From Nocardia exalbida NBRC 100660 (lineage in GTDB: Bacteria > Actinomycetota > Actinomycetes > Mycobacteriales > Mycobacteriaceae), in assembly GCF_000308575.1 (NCBI RefSeq), contig NZ_BAFZ01000083.1:1-64000 (forward strand): a stretch of 64,000 nucleotides of DNA. Direction: 5' to 3'. The notes under the pieces were generated by a model that was given only the letters and a program-made list of their open reading frames with translations, was not told where the DNA came from and did not search any database. Below, piece after piece: positions 60,084-64,000 of this stretch (the stretch's first letter is position 1; each line of letters opens with the position of its first letter). Position numbers and translations under genes: made by a program.

Positions 60084-61505
60084 TCAGTCCAGATCCGCAG
60101 GCGACGACAGTGTTCCGCGGACCGCTGTCGCGGCCGCTACGAGGGGGGAAACGAGGTGCGTACGGCCGCCTTTACCCTGCCTGCCCTCGAAGTTGCGGTT
60201 CGAGGTGGACGCGCAACGCTGGCCGGGCTCGAGCTGGTCCGGATTCATTCCCAGGCACATTGAGCAGCCCGCTTGCCGCCATTCGGCGCCCGCCGCGGTG
60301 AAAATCTCGCCGAGTCCTTCTTTTTCCGCCTGTGCGCGAACCCGCATCGACCCCGGTACAACCAGCATTCGCACGCCGTCGGCGACATGGCGTCCCTTCA
60401 AAATCCCGGCCACCGCACGCAAATCCTCAATGCGTCCGTTGGTGCACGAACCGACGAATACGGTGTCGATCGGTACTTGTCGAAGCGGAGTACCCGGCTC
60501 CAAGTCCATGTAACGCAGAGCTTTCTCCGCGGACTCGCGGGCCACCTCGTCGGCGAAGGCGGTGGGGTCGGGCACCGTCTCGCCCAGCGGGGCGCCCTGG
60601 CCCGGGTTGGTGCCCCAGGTGACGAACGGGGTCAGCTCGGTGGCGTCGATGTGCACCTCGGCATCGAAAACGGCGCCCTCGTCGGTCTTCAGCGCCTCCC
60701 AGGCGGCCACCGCCGCGTCCCAATCGGCCCCCTGCGGGGCGTGCGGCCGTCCTTTGAGGAATTCATAGGTCGTTTCGTCCGGGGCGATCATGCCGGCCCG
60801 CGCGCCCGCCTCGATGGACATGTTGCAGATCGTCATTCGGGCCTCCATCGACATGGCCCGGATCGCCTCGCCGCGGTACTCCAGGACATAGCCCTGGCCG
60901 CCGCCGGTGCCGATCTTCGCGATGACGGCCAGGATCAGGTCCTTGCTCGTCACGCCGGGGGGCATGGCGCCGTCCACCGTGATCGCCATCGTCTTGAACG
61001 GGCGCAGCGAGAGGGTCTGGGTGGCAAGCACATGCTCGACCTCGGAGGTACCGATGCCCATCGCCAGCGCCCCGAACGCGCCGTGCGTCGAGGTGTGGCT
61101 GTCGCCGCAGACCACGGTCATGCCCGGCTGGGTCAGGCCCAGCTGCGGCCCGACCACGTGCACGATGCCCTGATCCAGGTCGCCCATCGGGTGCAGCCGC
61201 ACACCGAATTCCGCGCAGTTGCGCCGCAGCGTCTCCACCTGGGTGCGCGAAACCGGGTCGGCGATGGGCTTGTCGATATCGATCGTCGGGACATTGTGGT
61301 CCTCGGTCGCGATCGTGAGATCCGGCCGCCGCACCGGCCTGCCCGCGGCGCGCAGCCCGTCGAAGGCCTGCGGACTGGTCACCTCGTGGACGAGATGCAG
61401 GTCGATGTAGATCAGGTCCGGTTCGCGCGAGGCACCCGCACCCTCCCCGCGAGCGACGACATGCTGGTCCCATACCTTCTCGGCCAGCGTGCGCGGTTCG
61501 GCCAT
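60084..61505 (-). CDS. leuC: 3-isopropylmalate dehydratase large subunit
   Basis: 473 residues. The [4Fe-4S] cluster cysteines are in FVGSCTNGR and GCSMCLGMN; substrate-binding VCGDSHTSTHGAFGALA and the N-terminal VWDQHVV and LIYIDLHLVHEVTSPQAFDG are normal. ATG 61505 follows AAAGGTGAT. Divergent from an IclR-type regulator that probably controls this operon. Confidence 0.98.
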   Translation of the reverse strand: MAEPRTLAEKVWDQHVVARGEGAGASREPDLIYIDLHLVHEVTSPQAFDGLRAAGRPVRRPDLTIATEDHNVPTIDIDKPIADPVSRTQVETLRRNCAEFGVRLHPMGDLDQGIVHVVGPQLGLTQPGMTVVCGDSHTSTHGAFGALAMGIGTSEVEHVLATQTLSLRPFKTMAITVDGAMPPGVTSKDLILAVIAKIGTGGGQGYVLEYRGEAIRAMSMEARMTICNMSIEAGARAGMIAPDETTYEFLKGRPHAPQGADWDAAVAAWEALKTDEGAVFDAEVHIDATELTPFVTWGTNPGQGAPLGETVPDPTAFADEVARESAEKALRYMDLEPGTPLRQVPIDTVFVGSCTNGRIEDLRAVAGILKGRHVADGVRMLVVPGSMRVRAQAEKEGLGEIFTAAGAEWRQAGCSMCLGMNPDQLEPGQRCASTSNRNFEGRQGKGGRTHLVSPLVAAATAVRGTLSSPADLD

Positions 61506-61648
61506 TGTCGATCACCTTTCGGACGAAGCAGCCGTTCCGCGATCTGGACTCCGACGCGGCGACGGTTGCACGAGTTGGGATAGCTGCGCCTGGTCCGAAC
61601 GCTGAGGGCACGTACCGGTGAAGGTGGATTTCTCAACATTCGAGACGC

Positions 61649-61654
61649 TAGTAT
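61649..61654 (+). promoter_or_regulatory. Candidate -10 element giving a leaderless IclR mRNA
   Basis: TAGTAT (TANNNT pattern) ends 6 bases before the ATG at 61661. Transcription would begin at or next to the start codon, and no ribosome site is present, so leaderless translation is inferred. GAGAC occurs as a direct repeat around it (61642-61646 and 61663-61667), possibly part of an operator. Confidence 0.6.
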
Positions 61655-61660
61655 CGTTCT

Positions 61661-62362
61661 ATGAGACAGCATAGCGGCATCGGCGTTCTCGACAAAGCAG
61701 TGGCGGTCCTGTACGCCGTAGCCGAGCATCCCTCGGGTCTCAACGAGCTCTGCGCGCGCACCGGCCTGCCCCGCGCCACCGCACATCGATTGGCCGTCGG
61801 CCTGGAGGTGCATCGCCTGCTCGCGCGCGACAGCAACGGCACCTGGCGGCCGGGTCCGGCGCTGGCCGAGCTCGCGACCAGCGCCGATGACCCGCTGCTC
61901 GAGGCCGCCTCGGCCATCCTGCCCCGGCTGCGCGAGATCACCGGCGAGAGCGTCCAGCTCTACTGCCGTGACGGCAACGCCCGCGTCTGCGTCGCGGCGC
62001 TGGAACCCCCCGTCGGACTGCGCGACACCGTGCCGATCGGGGCCCGACTGCCGCTCACCGCGGGTTCGGCGGCCAAAGTGCTGCTGGCGTGGGCCGACCC
62101 GGAACTGCAGCGCACCATCCTGACGGACGCGGTGTTCGGCGAGCGCGCGCTGGCCGAGGTGCGCAAGCGCGGGTGGGCGCAGAGCGCGGCCGAGCGCGCG
62201 GCCGGCGTGGCCAGCGTTTCCGCGCCGGTGCGGGACGCCGGCGGCACCGTGGTCGCGGCCGTATCGGTGTCGGGGCCGATCGATCGGATGGGCCGCAGGC
62301 CGGGCGCCCGGTGGGCGGCGGATCTGGTCGCGGCGGCCGAGGCCCTGCACAAACGCCTGTAA
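61661..62362 (+). CDS. IclR family regulator, LtbR-like
   Basis: 233 residues with an N-terminal winged helix (GIGVLDKAVAVLYAVAEHPS, LARTGLP-type recognition helix as RTGLPRATAHRLAVGLE) and a C-terminal IclR effector domain (VQLYCRDGNARVCVAALEPP, LPLTAGSAAKVLLAW). It is divergent from leuCD; the C. glutamicum LtbR regulator in the same position represses leuCD and trp genes. Regulation of leuCD is thus inferred from place and family. Start ATG 61661; no Shine-Dalgarno. Confidence 0.9.
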   Translation: MRQHSGIGVLDKAVAVLYAVAEHPSGLNELCARTGLPRATAHRLAVGLEVHRLLARDSNGTWRPGPALAELATSADDPLLEAASAILPRLREITGESVQLYCRDGNARVCVAALEPPVGLRDTVPIGARLPLTAGSAAKVLLAWADPELQRTILTDAVFGERALAEVRKRGWAQSAAERAAGVASVSAPVRDAGGTVVAAVSVSGPIDRMGRRPGARWAADLVAAAEALHKRL

Positions 62363-62383
62363 CCCGTTTCACATCGGGCTCTC

Positions 62384-62389
62384 TACAGT
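62384..62389 (+). promoter_or_regulatory. Candidate -10 element giving a leaderless mRNA
   Basis: TACAGT (TANNNT) followed by six bases and then the ATG at 62396. No Shine-Dalgarno sequence lies between, so a leaderless transcript is inferred for the FDOR-type gene. Confidence 0.55.
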
Positions 62390-62395
62390 GGGCCC

Positions 62396-62896
62396 ATGGG
62401 AGTCAACCAACGGGCACAGATCGTGATGTCCGACACCGAGATCACCGATTTCTTGCAGCGCAGCCGGATCGCGACGCTGGCGACCATCGGCCCGAAGGCC
62501 ACGCCGCACCTCACCGCGATGTGGTACGCGCTCATCGACGGGGAGATCTGGTTCGAGACCAAGGCCAAGTCGCAGAAGGCGGTGAACCTGCGCCGCGATC
62601 CCCGGGTCACCTGCATGGTCGAGGCGGGCGACACCTACGACCAGCTCAGGGGCGTGGCCATCGAGGGCCGCGCCGAGATCATCGAGGACGCCGGGAAACT
62701 CTTCGCCGTCGGCGTGAGCGTCTGGGAGCGCTACACCGGCCCCTACAGCGAGGAGGTGCGGCCGATGGTCGAGGCCATGCTGCACAAGCGGGTCGCCGTG
62801 CGCGTCGTGGCCGAGCGCACGCGCAGCTGGGATCACCGCAAGCTCGGCCTCCCGGCCATGCCCCTCGGCGGCAGCACCGCGCGGGCGCTGGACTGA
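62396..62896 (+). CDS. Pyridoxamine-5'-phosphate-oxidase-fold protein (FDOR-B type, likely F420-binding)
   Basis: 166 residues of the split-barrel fold: FLQRSRIATLATIGPKATPH, TAMWYALIDGEIWFETKAKS, KAVNLRRDPRVTCMVEAGDT, GVAIEGRAEIIED. Counterpart of M. tuberculosis Rv2991, which lies near leuC and iclR and belongs to the F420-binding group of this fold. F420 binding rather than FMN is inferred from orthology and from the fbiD gene in the same window. Starts at ATG 62396. Confidence 0.87.
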   Translation: MGVNQRAQIVMSDTEITDFLQRSRIATLATIGPKATPHLTAMWYALIDGEIWFETKAKSQKAVNLRRDPRVTCMVEAGDTYDQLRGVAIEGRAEIIEDAGKLFAVGVSVWERYTGPYSEEVRPMVEAMLHKRVAVRVVAERTRSWDHRKLGLPAMPLGGSTARALD

Positions 62897-63044
62897 CCCG
62901 TCCGCGCCCGGGTCACGCGACGCGCCCGAAATCCAACTGACACAACCGCCCCGCAGGGGCTAGCGTCGGGGTGTTCGACAGAAATCGGCCGGGCAGCGCC
63001 GCCCGCGAGGACGCGCTGCGCGACCGCGACGACGAGGAGCAGCG

Positions 63045-63224
63045 ATGGCGGATTCGGGTAAGTCCAATGGCGCCGACGAGGTGAAGCGCAAGTTCCGGGA
63101 GGCACTGGAGCGCAAGAACCGGCAGAACGACCGCGCGACAGACCACCTCGACGGACGGTCCAAGGCGTCCGCGGCGCACACCGCGGTCGGCCACAAGCGG
63201 GAATTCCGGCGCAAGAGCGGATAG
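63045..63224 (+). CDS. DUF5302 family protein
   Basis: 59 residues, very basic and Arg/Lys-rich: MADSGKSNGADEVKRKF..., then REALERKNRQNDRATDH and a tail KREFRRKSG. DUF5302 proteins are short, apparently unstructured actinobacterial proteins without known role. ATG 63045 follows GACGAGGAGCAGCG. An intrinsic terminator with U tract is 16 bases after the stop, supporting a real transcript. Confidence 0.85.
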   Translation: MADSGKSNGADEVKRKFREALERKNRQNDRATDHLDGRSKASAAHTAVGHKREFRRKSG

Positions 63225-63240
63225 TCCGCGCAGACGGCGG

Positions 63241-63277
63241 AGGCCCTCCGGCAAGATCGCTGGAGGGCCTTTCTTTT
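63241..63277 (+). terminator. Intrinsic terminator after the DUF5302 gene
   Basis: AGGCCCTCC (63241-63249) pairs with GGAGGGCCT (63262-63270), followed by TTCTTTT (63271-63277): a classic stem plus U tract, rare in this GC-rich sequence. Confidence 0.9.
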
Positions 63278-63280
63278 GCG

Positions 63281-63544
63281 CCGGTTCAGGCCGGACGAGT
63301 CGAGGGGCACCCGAGTCTGAGTGCGCTGGATCTCGGTGGGCCCCACATCTCGGAGCGCCCTGGCCGTAACCCGATCACTCGGGCATCCCACGCTGCCGTC
63401 GCGGCGCAGCGGGCACGTGGCTCCCCTGAGTTGATCCCATCAGCCGCAGCTCGCAGGCGGGGCGTAGCCCTCGCCGGAGGTTCGGGGGGAGAAGGGCTCC
63501 GGGCGGGGTGTGGAGGTTGCACCCCCACGAGACATAGTGAAACG
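63281..63544. other. Unassigned region between the DUF5302 gene and the tRNA terminator
   Basis: About 264 bases with no recognised gene. Arg/Pro-rich open frames on the minus strand lack ribosome sites. It lies downstream of the tRNA terminator on the minus strand and downstream of the DUF5302 terminator on the plus strand. Confidence 0.35.
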
Positions 63545-63578
63545 AGAAAGGCCCATGCTCTATGAGCATGGACCTTTC
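63545..63578 (-). terminator. Terminator hairpin after the tRNA pair
   Basis: Read on the minus strand, GAAAGG-T-CCATGCTC, a 3-base loop, and GAGCATGG-G-CCTTTC form a long stem interrupted by one mismatch, followed by TCGTTTC. It lies 7 bases after the tRNA-Glu 3' end. Confidence 0.8.
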
Positions 63579-63585
63579 ACTCGCG

Positions 63586-63658
63586 TAGCCCCGACGGGAT
63601 TCGAACCCGCGCTACCGCCTTGAGAGGGCGGCGTCCTAGGCCGCTAGACGACGGGGCC
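63586..63658 (-). tRNA. tRNA-Glu (CTC anticodon)
   Basis: 73 bases with acceptor stem GGCCCCG / CGGGGCT (one G-U pair), anticodon stem CCGCC/GGCGG with loop CTCTCAA (anticodon CTC), T loop GGTTCGAATCC, and discriminator A. No CCA encoded. In a run with tRNA-Gln on the same strand. Confidence 0.97.
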
Positions 63659-63803
63659 AGGACTGCTTCTCGCTGTCGCGAGGAGCGCCGTGGTGATCTT
63701 TCGATCAGGAGGCTCGGCTAGCTTAACCGGCCGAGGCCCGGCGACCAAATCGCCAGGTGTTGATTGATTTCGGCCGCGAACCGAAGTCGAACAACCCACT
63801 CCG

Positions 63804-63875
63804 CTGGGGTACCAGGACTCGAACCTAGAATGGCTGAACCAGAATCAGCTGTGTTGCCAATTACACCATACCCCA
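63804..63875 (-). tRNA. tRNA-Gln (CTG anticodon)
   Basis: 72 bases with acceptor TGGGGTA / TACCCCA, anticodon stem GCTGA/TCAGC with loop TTCTGGT (anticodon CTG), T arm with GGTTCGAGTCC, and discriminator G. Lies upstream of tRNA-Glu, 145 bases away, likely the same precursor. The upstream gene is outside the window; gltX is the neighbour in mycobacteria. Confidence 0.96.
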
Positions 63876-64000
63876 ATGACCAGGCGTTCAGCCTCGCGTC
63901 TGGATGACTCGAGACCGTGTTCCGGGCCGAGAAGAAGAGTACCAAACGGGTGAGGGTGAACTACAAATCGCCTGGTCAAAGCCATGTTTTCAGCCTTCGG

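Noticed and set aside
63281..63544. Minus-strand Arg/Pro-rich open frames near the tRNAs
   Set aside because: No ribosome site, no family and they lie beyond the tRNA terminator; treated as unassigned.
1..64000. CRISPR arrays, insertion sequences, prophage or integrase genes
   Set aside because: No spaced direct-repeat array, transposase or integrase motif was found on either strand; the tRNAs at the right end have no visible att duplication within the window.

Overview
The window looks like a chromosomal segment of a high-GC actinobacterium, most likely Nocardia or a close relative in the Mycobacteriales. This is inferred from the base composition, frequent GTG starts, a mycothiol-dependent dehydrogenase, an F420-pathway guanylyltransferase, a DUF5302 protein, a lysine/alanine-tailed HU protein, and gene order that closely follows parts of the M. 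tuberculosis map as I remember it (smc, acyP, osmC-like, fpg, rnc, DUF177, sepIVA; then coaD, rsmD, pca; recG, DAK2, ung, thiL, DUF3515, ddl, gpsA, fbiD, ppk, mutT1, hupB, leuD, leuC, iclR). No phage, insertion sequence, CRISPR array or rRNA was seen.

Layout. 1-5.1 kb: 5' part of smc (minus strand), an orphan membrane protein with a long disordered tail, and a DUF1707 membrane protein with repeated operator-like boxes. 5.3-7.0 kb: mycothiol-dependent formaldehyde oxidation pair. 7.0-15.7 kb: divergent Kdp potassium system, kdpFABC preceded by a 27-residue membrane microprotein on the minus strand, and kdpDE on the plus strand. 15.8-16.6 kb: osmC-like and acyP. 16.6-19.1 kb: a three-gene module (Gly/Tyr-rich membrane protein, glutathionylspermidine-synthase-like ATP-grasp ligase, DUF350 membrane protein), the best candidate here for a poorly described system. 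19.4-22.8 kb: glycosyltransferase plus debranching-type glucosidase. 23.1-27.6 kb: AlkZ-like protein, membrane-tethered PstS-like protein, PHP/HhH protein, RibD-type reductase.

27.7-31.0 kb: mutM, rnc, rpmF, DUF177 and a sepIVA gene with an apparent one-base frameshift. 31.3-36.4 kb: GtrA, coaD, rsmD, pyc. 37.1-39.8 kb: metE under a cobalamin riboswitch. 40.1-42.2 kb: SnoaL-like protein and a RamB/ScfR-type regulator behind two adjacent perfect palindromes. 42.2-46.7 kb: recG, DAK2/FakA-like gene, divergent rpmB. 46.8-49.4 kb: GNAT, enoyl-CoA hydratase, alpha/beta hydrolase, small secreted protein. 49.4-58.4 kb: ung, thiL, DUF3515, ddl, gpsA, fbiD, ppk, mutT1. 58.6-62.9 kb: hupB, leuDC, divergent IclR regulator, FDOR-type protein. 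The right end holds a DUF5302 gene and a tRNA-Gln/tRNA-Glu pair on the minus strand.

Relative to the mycobacterial order, the smc-acyP-osmC-fpg block is split by two insertions (kdp/mscR on one side; the ATP-grasp module, sugar enzymes and others on the other), and osmC-acyP is inverted with respect to smc. The accessory content is concentrated between 2.5 and 27.6 kb; the rest is mainly conserved core genes.
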